Part shown: piece by piece, positions 41,790 to 50,481 of the stretch
Numbering within the stretch: position 1 is the first letter of the stretch
How the letters are laid out: each line of letters begins with the position of its first letter
Source of the DNA: JAAYJT01 sp037445555
Lineage (GTDB): Bacteria > Bacteroidota > Bacteroidia > Bacteroidales > JAAYJT01
Reading direction: 5' to 3'
Length of the DNA: 64,000 bases
NCBI GenBank assembly: GCA_037445555.1
Contig: JBBIKG010000004.1
Coordinates: forward strand, 75,038-139,037
Translations under genes and position numbers: made by a program
The notes under the pieces: model-generated
Told to the model about the DNA's origin: nothing
Databases searched by the model: none
The model's input: only the letters and a program-made list of their open reading frames with translations

Positions 41790-43148
41790 ATGGAAAAACT
41801 CAGATATGAACGCCCAGTCATCAAGCGACTGGAAAACGAGATGCCCAACAAATTCGGCAGCCGCATCGAGCGCAACCCAAAGACTCACATCGATGGTGTA
41901 CCGGTAAAAGATCTGATTGCCCGGTATGGTTCGCCCCTGTTCGTTGTCAGCGAAAAAACCATACGCGCCACGCTGAAAAAGGCGAAAAAAGCTTTCACGA
42001 TGCGCTATCCCAAGGTACAGTTTGCCTGGTCGTACAAGACAAATTACCTGGATGCCGTTTGCAACGTGTTTCACCAGGAAGGCTCATGGGCCGAAGTGGT
42101 TTCGGGGTTTGAGTACGACAAAGCCCTGAAAAACGGGGTGAATCCCAAAAAGATCATTTTCAACGGTCCGGACAAGACCGTGGATGACCTCACCAAGGCA
42201 ATCAGTAACGATTCGCTGATACACATCGACCATCTCGACGAACTGTACACCATCATCGAGCTCACCGAAAAGCTGCATGCCCGGCCAAGGGTTGCCATAC
42301 GTGTAAATATGGACACCGGTGTGTATCCGATTTGGGATCGTTTCGGGTTTAATTACGAAAACGGGCAGGCATGGGACGCACTGAACAAAATCATGGCCTC
42401 GGGAACGATGGACCTTGTTGGGCTTCACTGCCATATCGGAACCTATATGCTCAGCCCCAAGGCGTATTCCATCGCCGCTATCAAACTGACCGATCTGGCG
42501 CTGGGACTGAAACGCAGATACAACCACACCATTAAATATATTGATTTAGGCGGAGGATTCCCTTCACGCAACACCCTCAAAGGAGCTTACCTCCCGGGAG
42601 CTGATACCACCCCAAGCTTTGAAGATTTTGCCGAAGAGATATCCACGGCATTACTCAATGCAGAGTATGCTGCCGGCGACCAGCCCCTGCTCATACTCGA
42701 AACAGGCCGCGCCCTTATCGATGAGGCCGGTTACCTGCTGGGCACCGTCATCTCAAACAAGCGTTCATCAACAGGTAAGCGCACCACCATTGTCGACATA
42801 GGTATCAACCTGCTGTTTACTTCTTTCTGGTATGATCATAAAATCACACCTGCACAGGAGTTCTCGCAATATAGTGAAGAAACGACCGTGTACGGCCCTT
42901 TGTGCATGAACATCGATGTGATACGCGAGAGTGCCGTTCTGCCGCTGCTCAACAAAGGAGACCAGTTTGTCATACATCACGTGGGCGCATATAACATGAC
43001 CCAGTGGATGCAGTTTATCAACCTCAGGCCCAAGGTGGTGATGATCGACCTCAACGATCAGGTACATGTTATCCGCGAGAATGAGACCATGGATGTGTTT
43101 AATGCCATCGAGGACATCCCGGATCATCTGAAGAAATTTGATCTCTGA
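41790..43148 (+). CDS. Fold-type III PLP decarboxylase (DapDC/ODC-like)
   Basis: The 452-residue protein has the alanine-racemase-fold barrel with the PLP-binding Lys in SYKTN (Lys 83), the HCHIGT motif, the phosphate-binding GGGFPS, LETGRALIDEAG, and the C-terminal catalytic-Cys motif YGPLCMNID. All catalytic elements of diaminopimelate, ornithine or arginine-type decarboxylases are present. The sequence around them (GVYPIWDRFGFNYENG) differs from ordinary LysA, so it is unlikely to be the lysine biosynthesis enzyme. It would decarboxylate a D- or L-amino acid, free or conjugated. It sits 53 bases after the ATP-grasp gene. Confidence 0.85.
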   Translation: MEKLRYERPVIKRLENEMPNKFGSRIERNPKTHIDGVPVKDLIARYGSPLFVVSEKTIRATLKKAKKAFTMRYPKVQFAWSYKTNYLDAVCNVFHQEGSWAEVVSGFEYDKALKNGVNPKKIIFNGPDKTVDDLTKAISNDSLIHIDHLDELYTIIELTEKLHARPRVAIRVNMDTGVYPIWDRFGFNYENGQAWDALNKIMASGTMDLVGLHCHIGTYMLSPKAYSIAAIKLTDLALGLKRRYNHTIKYIDLGGGFPSRNTLKGAYLPGADTTPSFEDFAEEISTALLNAEYAAGDQPLLILETGRALIDEAGYLLGTVISNKRSSTGKRTTIVDIGINLLFTSFWYDHKITPAQEFSQYSEETTVYGPLCMNIDVIRESAVLPLLNKGDQFVIHHVGAYNMTQWMQFINLRPKVVMIDLNDQVHVIRENETMDVFNAIEDIPDHLKKFDL

Positions 43149-43176
43149 TCAGGATGGAAAATTCAGGGAATCTGTC

Positions 43177-45381
43177 ATGATACAAAAAGCGGAAAAATCC
43201 ATAACCCTCTTTTTGGAGGGAGTGCTGGTGAGTTACAGCCAGGTGTTTTTTTCAAAACAGAAGGTCTTTGCCTTAATCCTGATGGCAGTCACCTTTTTCG
43301 ACTGGCTGACGGGGTTCAGCGGGCTGGTGGCAGTGCTGGTAGCCAACGTGGCAGCCAGCCTCATCGGCTATCACAAACATCATATTTCGCAGGGGTTGTA
43401 CGGATTCAACAGCCTGCTCGTCGGGCTGGGCATTGGCTCAAACTATGAGCCGGGACTGGAGTTTTTCTTTGTACTCGTGTTTGCCTCGCTTTTCACGGTG
43501 ATGCTCACCGTCTGGATTGAGGCTTTTTTTGCAAAATACGGACTACCTTACCTCAGCTGGCCTTTCCTGATCGGCTTGTGGATCATCACGCTGGCTTCGC
43601 GTCAGTTTTCGTCGCTGCACATGAGCGAGAGGGGTATCTTCTATTTGAACGATCTCTATTCATACGGCGGCCTGCTGCTGGTAAAGCTTTACCAATGGGT
43701 CGGCGATATTCCGATGCACATTTCGGTGCTTGCCTACTTTAAATCCCTTGCCGCAATTTTCTTCCAGGAAAATGCCCTGGCCGGGCTGCTCATCGCCGTT
43801 GGCATAGTCTTTTATTCGCGCATAGCATTCCTTTTATCACTGGTCGGTTTTTTCTCAGGTTATCTCTATTACCTAATTGTGGGTGCCAACCTGTCGGAAC
43901 TTATTTACAGCTATATCGGTTTCAACTATATACTTACGGCGATCGCACTCGGGGGGTTTTTTATCGTTCCATCGCGGTCCTCGTTTCTTTGGGTGATTTT
44001 GCTGACTCCCATCATCTCGTTTGTTATCACGTCAACAAGTGCATTTTTCGGCCTGATGGGATTATCAATCTATTCGCTGGGTTTTAACCTGATCGTGATA
44101 CTGTTTTTGTACGTGCTCAAGTTCAGGATTAAGAACTACTATCACCCCGAACTGGTGGTGGTTCAACAGTTCTCACCCGAGCGAAATCTTTATTCCCAGC
44201 AAAACTACAAAGTACGTTTTGATGTCTCGGCCTGGACCATGTTTTCGCTTCCTGTTATCGGTGAGTGGACTGTCACCCAGGGGCATGACGGAAAACATAC
44301 GCATCGCGACGACTGGCGGCATGCCTGGGATTTTGAACTCCAGGACGAAGACAAAAAAACTTGGGACAACGACGGTCTCCAACTCAAAGACTATTATTGT
44401 TACGGCAAGCCCGTGGCTGCCCCCGCCGATGGCCTGGTGCAGGAAGTGCTCGATGGTGTGCCTGACAATCTGCCCGGACAGATGAATCTTGGCAGCAACT
44501 GGGGTAACACCATCGTGATTAAGCATGCCGATAAAGTGTACTCAAAACTTTGCCACCTGAAGCCCGGCAGCATAAAAACAATCAAAGGGGCCTTTGTGAA
44601 GAAAGGGGAAATCATTGCCCAGGTAGGTAACTCCGGCCGATCACCCATTCCTCATCTTCATTTCCAGATGCAGGCCGATCCTTTTATCGGGTCAAAAACC
44701 CTCGATTACCCCCTTGCAAGCTATCTGCTGACTACGGAAGACGGACCTGAGCTCATTACCTATGCGAGACCGAAAGAAGGCCAGATGGTTTCAAACATCG
44801 TGAAAGACCAGAATATGGTCAGGGCTTTTAATTTTGTGCCGGGCCAAACAATTTCCTTTGAGATGACACTGAATACTTTGGCAAAAAGGGTTGTAACCTG
44901 GGAAGTGAAAAGCGACATGTACAACTACACCTATCTCGAATGCCTTGAGAGTGAATCAAAAGCGTATTTCTACAATACCGGAAGTTTGTTTTACTTCACC
45001 CATTTTGAAGGCGATAAGACCTCGTTACTCTATTATTTTTATCTGGCCACATATAAGATAGTGTTGGGATACCACCATCGCCTCAGGGTTAGTGATACCT
45101 TTCCTCTCAACGCATTCAGAAACCGCTTCAGGCTTTTCTGGCACGACTTTGCTGCACCTTTCTATTTTTTCATGAGTGCGGTGTACACCCTTGACTATGT
45201 GAGCCTTGATGACAATCTCAACTCCAGTACCATCACCCTAAAGTCAAGGGCAAGCCTCCGGACGCTTAATCGGGAAAACCTCAGCTATCTCTTTGACCTG
45301 CAGATCAGTGACGGTCGTATCAGCCGAATGTCAGTGAATACCAAAGACACCCTGGTAGTTTCGGGTGAGATTGCATCATGA
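43177..45381 (+). CDS. Urea-transporter-like membrane domain fused to M23 peptidase domain
   Basis: The protein has 734 residues. Residues about 30-315 hold roughly ten membrane helices with the urea transporter fold phrase ISQGLYGFNSLLVGLGIG and, in the second half, IGFNYILTAIALGGFF. Residues about 360-515 form an M23/LytM domain: HAWDFELQDED (His382, Asp385), AAPADGLV, GNTIVIKHADKVYS, and PHLHFQM (His493, His495). The first metal motif is HxxD, where HxxxD is usual. The remaining 220 residues look beta-rich and are unidentified. The start at 43177 (MIQKAEKS) is preferred over an upstream TTG. Topology puts the peptidase in the periplasm if the N terminus is cytoplasmic. The stop overlaps the next start (ATGA). 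Confidence 0.83.
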   Translation: MIQKAEKSITLFLEGVLVSYSQVFFSKQKVFALILMAVTFFDWLTGFSGLVAVLVANVAASLIGYHKHHISQGLYGFNSLLVGLGIGSNYEPGLEFFFVLVFASLFTVMLTVWIEAFFAKYGLPYLSWPFLIGLWIITLASRQFSSLHMSERGIFYLNDLYSYGGLLLVKLYQWVGDIPMHISVLAYFKSLAAIFFQENALAGLLIAVGIVFYSRIAFLLSLVGFFSGYLYYLIVGANLSELIYSYIGFNYILTAIALGGFFIVPSRSSFLWVILLTPIISFVITSTSAFFGLMGLSIYSLGFNLIVILFLYVLKFRIKNYYHPELVVVQQFSPERNLYSQQNYKVRFDVSAWTMFSLPVIGEWTVTQGHDGKHTHRDDWRHAWDFELQDEDKKTWDNDGLQLKDYYCYGKPVAAPADGLVQEVLDGVPDNLPGQMNLGSNWGNTIVIKHADKVYSKLCHLKPGSIKTIKGAFVKKGEIIAQVGNSGRSPIPHLHFQMQADPFIGSKTLDYPLASYLLTTEDGPELITYARPKEGQMVSNIVKDQNMVRAFNFVPGQTISFEMTLNTLAKRVVTWEVKSDMYNYTYLECLESESKAYFYNTGSLFYFTHFEGDKTSLLYYFYLATYKIVLGYHHRLRVSDTFPLNAFRNRFRLFWHDFAAPFYFFMSAVYTLDYVSLDDNLNSSTITLKSRASLRTLNRENLSYLFDLQISDGRISRMSVNTKDTLVVSGEIAS

Positions 45382-46730
45382 ATAACACAGGTTTAAATAA
45401 GATGAGATGGCTGGCCTTTGTTGCCACAGTATGCCTGAGAGGGGTTTCGGCCACTTTACCGCTGCGCGCCCAGGACCTTCAAGATTTCAGGCAAGCCGAC
45501 AGTCTCACCTACCAGCTTTACCAGCAGCAAGACTGGAGAGCGCTGGCCCTTGCCTCCCGCGACGCGCTCCGCGCAGGGCACGACTATTACTATTTGCGCT
45601 TGCGTATGGGTATTGCTCAGTTTAACCTGGGGCATTATCGCATGGCAGCTGAGCATTTCGAAAAAGCCCTCTTATTCAATTCGGGCGATGCAGCTGGCCG
45701 TGATTACCTTAAAGCCAGCTATGAATACAGTCTTTTGTACCCTCAGGCAGCCCGGCTCGAGAAGCGATTTCCGCGTCCCAAGCATTATCTTCGGGATGAA
45801 ATTGTGAAGGGATTTGAGCTGTTCGCAGGCGGGGCCGTTTCAGGAGGCCAGGCAAGTTTTAATCGACTGGATATCGACGGACCAACCAACCTGTATGGTG
45901 AAGGCATCGGAAACGCCAACCTGTTCTACGGATATGCTGCACTGGCATTTGCACCTGCTGAGCATCTCTATTGGCATGCCGGGTTCACCAGCCTGCAGCT
46001 TGCACGGTGCCAACGTATTGTCTTCGACGGCGCCGACACACTGGAGAAGACCTACTGGCTGAGGCAGCAACAGCTGTCAGGTAGGTTTCCCATGGTTATA
46101 GGTGGCACATGGATAGTTACTCCTGCCCTCAGCCTGATGCTGATTACCGATCAACCATATCAGGTAAGCTGGGACAAGAAGAACTCCAAATACATCATTC
46201 AAAGGTCGCAGGTGGTCACTGCCAACTACGTTATATCTCTGAGACTGGCAAAAGAGCTGCCTCATGCCGGAATTGCCCTGATGGTCGGGAATTCTTACCT
46301 GAATACGAGTACACAGTGGCAGGCTTCGGTGATGACAAATGTCTATCCCCTGGCAAACATGAATTTGTATCTGATATCACGGGTGTCGGCTTTTTCGGAC
46401 AACAACAGCCTTCGGTGGAATTCGAAACTTGGCGTTGGAGCGAGGATCACCGATTTTCTGTGGGCTCAGGGCGCACACCTGTTTGGATCACTAAAGAACA
46501 CTTACGACGAGGACCTTTTAGTTGTCTTCAACACCATCGGAACGGTTCTTTCACGTTCTACGTTTTCGGCATATTTGTTGATAAGAAATAACCTTACTTT
46601 GCAACTCGATTACAGCATGATGCGGCAACGTGACCAATATGTATCGTTCAGCAGTTCAACAACAAGTATTTCACAATCATATAATTACATAAACCACCAT
46701 TTGATGGGAGGCCTAAAATGGAAATTTTAA
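45378..46730 (+). CDS. Outer-membrane protein with N-terminal TPR and C-terminal beta-barrel-like part
   Basis: The 450-residue protein has a signal peptide ending near LPLRAQ. Residues about 35-115 form TPR-like helical repeats (YYLRLRMGIAQFNLGHYRMAAEHFEKALL). The remaining 300 residues are alternating hydrophobic beta-strands rich in Tyr/Asn ending in HHLMGGLKWKF, with a terminal Phe as in outer-membrane beta-barrels. I do not recognise a named family. The start overlaps the stop of the M23 fusion gene and the end overlaps the next gene by 13 bases. It is inferred to be the outer-membrane terminus of the cluster. Confidence 0.75.
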   Translation: MNNTGLNKMRWLAFVATVCLRGVSATLPLRAQDLQDFRQADSLTYQLYQQQDWRALALASRDALRAGHDYYYLRLRMGIAQFNLGHYRMAAEHFEKALLFNSGDAAGRDYLKASYEYSLLYPQAARLEKRFPRPKHYLRDEIVKGFELFAGGAVSGGQASFNRLDIDGPTNLYGEGIGNANLFYGYAALAFAPAEHLYWHAGFTSLQLARCQRIVFDGADTLEKTYWLRQQQLSGRFPMVIGGTWIVTPALSLMLITDQPYQVSWDKKNSKYIIQRSQVVTANYVISLRLAKELPHAGIALMVGNSYLNTSTQWQASVMTNVYPLANMNLYLISRVSAFSDNNSLRWNSKLGVGARITDFLWAQGAHLFGSLKNTYDEDLLVVFNTIGTVLSRSTFSAYLLIRNNLTLQLDYSMMRQRDQYVSFSSSTTSISQSYNYINHHLMGGLKWKF

Positions 46731-47338
46731 GTAAGAAAAACTCACTTTTCCTATTCATGTGGCTTGCTGTTTCAGTAAGTCTTGCGCAGAATCAAAAATT
46801 GCAGGATGCTTTTTCGACCAGTTATAAAGCCGAGGCATCAGGCGAATATAACCGTGCCATTGAACTGATGCGAAAAGAATACAACGAAAACTCCTATGAG
46901 CTGAATGTTCGGCTGGGCTGGCTGACATACAACAAGGGTTCGTTCACCGAATCGGCAGCCTACTATAACAAGGCCATCCAGATCATGCCTATGAGCATCG
47001 AGGCCAGACTGGGATTTGCCCTACCGGCATCGGCTATGGGAAACTGGGATCAGGTGATTACACGCTACAAGGAGATTTTGAAGATTGATCCCAACCATTA
47101 CGTGACCAACTATCGCATGGGGCTTATCTACTACTACCGTCAGGATTATGCCACCGCTTTCAAATTTTTCGAACGCATTGCCAACATGTATCCTTTCGAC
47201 TACGATGCGGTAGTGATGTTTGGTTGGGCCAATCTGCGCCTGGGAAAAACCCGTGAGGCCAGGATCCTGCTCAACAAAGCCCTGCTTATCAAACCCGGAG
47301 ATGCTTCGGCACTCGAAGGGCTGGGAATGATAAAATAA
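46718..47338 (+). CDS. Periplasmic tetratricopeptide-repeat protein
   Basis: The 206-residue protein has a signal peptide (SLFLFMWLAVSVSLAQ) and about five TPR units: ASGEYNRAIELMRKEY, LGWLTYNKGSFTESAAYY, MGNWDQVITRYKEIL, YYYRQDYATAFKFFERI and LGKTREARILLNKAL. It has no other domain. The overlap with the preceding outer-membrane gene implies a working partnership, for instance a lipid-free periplasmic scaffold. It is the last gene of the six-gene cluster, and the following gene is on the other strand. Confidence 0.82.
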   Translation: MEILSKKNSLFLFMWLAVSVSLAQNQKLQDAFSTSYKAEASGEYNRAIELMRKEYNENSYELNVRLGWLTYNKGSFTESAAYYNKAIQIMPMSIEARLGFALPASAMGNWDQVITRYKEILKIDPNHYVTNYRMGLIYYYRQDYATAFKFFERIANMYPFDYDAVVMFGWANLRLGKTREARILLNKALLIKPGDASALEGLGMIK

Positions 47339-47355
47339 GGCGAAAACTTACTGTG

Positions 47356-47589
47356 TCATAAGCCGCACGAACCTCCGTTGCAACAGCAGCTGGGTGAGGA
47401 TATCGGTTTGGAGTGTGATGCTTTTCTGGCCGGATTTGGTTCGCGGTGCTCATCGCATTGGCAGCCGCAATCGGGGCAATCGCTTATGTATTTCCAGCAG
47501 GGGCCGTATACAACGCTGGTGTATTCAAGCTTATTCCCTTCGGCTTCAAAAATCTGCTGGCATTGATCGCACTTATATTGTTGTTTCAT
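47356..47589 (-). CDS. Small zinc-ribbon, Cys-rich protein
   Basis: The 77-residue protein has CDQCQ near residue 7 and CPDCGCQC near residue 38, forming a zinc ribbon reminiscent of FmdB/CxxC regulatory-type proteins. The tail ends in CCCNGGSCGL, resembling a metal-binding C terminus. The function is unknown. It is the only gene on this strand here, converging on the TPR gene 18 bases away. Confidence 0.7.
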   Translation of the reverse strand: MKQQYKCDQCQQIFEAEGNKLEYTSVVYGPCWKYISDCPDCGCQCDEHREPNPARKASHSKPISSPSCCCNGGSCGL

Positions 47590-47819
47590 GATTGAGTGTT
47601 TTTCAAATAACGTGTCAAAAATAAAAATGTTTCCTGAAACCCCCGATGCTTATGCCATCAGCATCAGGCTGCCTGCTCTGTTGCGGGGGCCAAAAATATT
47701 ACCCTTATTCCAATACAAGTATTTAGCTTCGCAGACGAATGGCCAAAAACTGGTGTAAAGAGTAGAAAATTGAAACACTTATGTATTTTTGAACAATTAT
47801 TCACCCACCCGTACAAGTT

Positions 47820-48899
47820 ATGCTGAACTTTAAGATTCTTGTCATATACCCTGATGTGGCGCAAACCAAGATTGCGGTCTATCAGAATGCCGAGGTTATT
47901 TTTCTGAAAACCATCGAGCACCAGCCCGATGTGATTGCCGGCTTTACCCGGATTGCCGATCAGCTTCCCATGCGGCTGGAGGCTATCATGAATGAACTTT
48001 CGTCGAACCAGGTGGACACTGCTGAAATACATATCATTATGGCGCGCGGTGGCCTGATCAAGCCTGTGAGGAGCGGTATTTACAACATCAATGAGGGCAT
48101 GAAGCAGGACCTTACGAGGGGAATTATGGGCTGCCATGCCACCAACCTCGGCGGCCTGCTCGCCGATGCCATAGCACATCAGTTGCCAAATGCCAAAGCT
48201 TACCTCGGCGACCCGGTGGTTGTGGACGAGTTATCGGATATGGCCCGGGTCAGCGGCCATCCTTTGTTGCCGCGCAAGTCGATTTTTCATTGCCTCAACC
48301 ACAAATTTATGGCCCGCAGGTATGCAAAAAGCGTATCCACCCCTTACGAAGATCTGAACCTGGTGATTGCCCACGTAGGGGGCGGGGGTATTTCGGTTGG
48401 CGCTCACCAGCACGGAAGAGTAGTGGATGTTAACCAGGCTTTTCACGGCGACGGTCCTTTTGCCATCTCACGTACCGGTACCTTGCCCGTGGGCGATCTG
48501 GTTGATCTGTGCTTCAGCGGACAGTTTTCCCACCACGACGTTCGCCGTATGATCAGCGAAGAGGGAGGATTATTTGCCTACTTGGGTACCAGCAGCATGC
48601 GCGACATCGAAGCCCGCCTCACCGACGGAGACGAGAAAACCATCTTTTATATTAAAGCCATGGCGTATCAGGTGGCCAAGGAGGTAGGGGCCATGACCAC
48701 TGTGCTTGCCGGCAAGGTGGATGCCATCCTGCTGACAGGCAACCTGTTCGGAAACAAGGTCTTTGCGCATGAGGTCACCCATCGCATCGAGCACCTGGGA
48801 AAGATTCATGTATTCCCCATCGTGAACGATCTCGACGCACTGGCTGCCAACGGGATGCTGGTGCTGAGAGGAGAAACCGAAATACTTGAATACGAATAG
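47820..48899 (+). CDS. buk: Butyrate kinase
   Basis: The 359-residue ASKHA-family acyl kinase has MARGGLIKPVRSGIYNIN, LNLVIAHVGGGGISVGAHQ, the RTGTLPVGDLVDLCFSG segment and the C-terminal AILLTGNLFGNK. It converts butyryl phosphate and ADP to butyrate and ATP, or works in reverse. It may also act on branched-chain acyl phosphates. The usual partner, phosphate butyryltransferase, is not adjacent. A -7-like TATTTTTGA at 47784-47792 lies upstream. Confidence 0.93.
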   Translation: MLNFKILVIYPDVAQTKIAVYQNAEVIFLKTIEHQPDVIAGFTRIADQLPMRLEAIMNELSSNQVDTAEIHIIMARGGLIKPVRSGIYNINEGMKQDLTRGIMGCHATNLGGLLADAIAHQLPNAKAYLGDPVVVDELSDMARVSGHPLLPRKSIFHCLNHKFMARRYAKSVSTPYEDLNLVIAHVGGGGISVGAHQHGRVVDVNQAFHGDGPFAISRTGTLPVGDLVDLCFSGQFSHHDVRRMISEEGGLFAYLGTSSMRDIEARLTDGDEKTIFYIKAMAYQVAKEVGAMTTVLAGKVDAILLTGNLFGNKVFAHEVTHRIEHLGKIHVFPIVNDLDALAANGMLVLRGETEILEYE

Positions 48900-48974
48900 C
48901 AAGCCTGAATATCACACCATCCAACGGATATTGCCGTTTTAATAAATACCGGTCTTTAACCTAAGCAGATTGCC

Positions 48975-50480
48975 TTGAAAATCTACCGCCAGAAAAAACG
49001 CTGGAAGTTGCTGCTAGGCCTGGCCGCCATGATCATCGTGGCTGTGTCGCTCTGGTATTCAAACATCATGGTCAGGCAGATAGCCGCCGACGAAAGGCGT
49101 AATATCACCCTCTGGGCCGATGCCATACAGAGCCGTGCCAGGTTGGTGCAGTATACCCAGCTCCTGTTCGATCAGATGAAAACCGAAGAGCGCAAGCGTG
49201 TGGAACTCCTGGCCGAAGTGTACAAGCGCATTGGCGATACACGCGACTCCGGACCACTGGGGTTTTATATGCGCATCATATCCGACAACACAACCATACC
49301 CGTTATTTTTACAGACAACCAGAGCGAAATCCTGAGTACGGCAAACGTGAAGGATAATATATCCGGTGTAACCCACCTGGAGGGAAAGCTGAAGGAGGAG
49401 TTTACCCGCTATGAGCCCATAGGTATCCGATACTATAAGGATGAGTACATTTACGTCTACTATCAGGATTCCTATATTTTCACCGAGTTGCGCAAATACC
49501 TCGACGACCTGGTGACCTCGTTCTTTACTGAAGTGGCGTCAAATTCTGTGTCGGTACCCGTAGTTATCACCGACAGTATCGGCAGCCAGATCATTGCGCA
49601 TGGCAATATAAGCGAATCTGTGATCGAAGATAGTCTTGCCACAAGGAAGTTGATCAGGGAGATGGCCGGAGAGAATGACCCGATTGCGGTAACGCTTGCC
49701 GGACAAGGAACACGCTATATCTATTACAAGAGCTCTTACCTGCTTCTTCAGCTCCGGTATTATCCGTTTTTCCAATTTGGCATAGTGGCTGTGTTTCTTT
49801 TTATCGCTTACCTTTTATTCAGCACTGCGCGCAAGTCGGAGCAAAATCAGGTGTGGGTGGGATTGGCCCGCGAAACTGCACATCAGCTCGGCACACCCTT
49901 GTCGGCACTCATGGCCTGGGTTGAGTTGCTGAAGCTACAGGGGACTGACGAAAGTGTCACCACCGAGATGGAAAAAGATATTTCCCGACTGCATACAATC
50001 ACCGAGCGTTTTTCAAAGATTGGGGCCTCGCCGGTGTTGCAGCCCGAGCCCATGGCGCACGTACTACGTAGCGTGCTCAACTATCTGGAAACTCGTACAT
50101 CTAACAAAGTAAAGATTAACCTGACTGTAAGCGGCAACGAACACATTACCCTTCCTCTGAACCGGCAGTTATTCGAATGGGTGATCGAGAACCTCTGGAA
50201 AAACGCTACGGATGCGATGAGCGGGAAAGGGAAAATCGATATTATCCTCCATGACGAAGGCAAATATCTGGCCATCGATTTCTGCGACAGCGGAAAGGGC
50301 TTGCCCAAATCAATGTTTGAGTCGGTCTTCAAACCGGGCTACACCAGCAAACATAGGGGCTGGGGGCTGGGCTTGTCGCTATCGAGGCGCATCATTGAAG
50401 ATTATCACAAAGGCCGGATTTTCATCAAATCCTCCATTGTGGGCAAGGGTACCACTTTCCGAATCCTGCTGCGGAAGTAG
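48975..50480 (+). CDS. Sensor histidine kinase with duplicated extracytoplasmic segment
   Basis: The 501-residue kinase has TM1 at residues 12-33 and TM2 at about 265-284, bracketing a periplasmic domain with two related halves. IPVIFTDNQSEILSTANV pairs with VPVVITDSIGSQIIAHGNI, and YIYVYYQDSYIFTELRKY pairs with RYIYYKSSYLLLQLRYY. The H box is RETAHQLGTPLSAL (His 303). The ATPase domain shows ENLWKNATDAM (N box), DFCDSGKGLP (G1) and GWGLGLSLSRRII (G2). Translation starts at TTG 48975; no ATG is suitably placed. No response regulator is adjacent. Confidence 0.88.
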   Translation: MKIYRQKKRWKLLLGLAAMIIVAVSLWYSNIMVRQIAADERRNITLWADAIQSRARLVQYTQLLFDQMKTEERKRVELLAEVYKRIGDTRDSGPLGFYMRIISDNTTIPVIFTDNQSEILSTANVKDNISGVTHLEGKLKEEFTRYEPIGIRYYKDEYIYVYYQDSYIFTELRKYLDDLVTSFFTEVASNSVSVPVVITDSIGSQIIAHGNISESVIEDSLATRKLIREMAGENDPIAVTLAGQGTRYIYYKSSYLLLQLRYYPFFQFGIVAVFLFIAYLLFSTARKSEQNQVWVGLARETAHQLGTPLSALMAWVELLKLQGTDESVTTEMEKDISRLHTITERFSKIGASPVLQPEPMAHVLRSVLNYLETRTSNKVKINLTVSGNEHITLPLNRQLFEWVIENLWKNATDAMSGKGKIDIILHDEGKYLAIDFCDSGKGLPKSMFESVFKPGYTSKHRGWGLGLSLSRRIIEDYHKGRIFIKSSIVGKGTTFRILLRK

Positions 50481-50481
50481 T

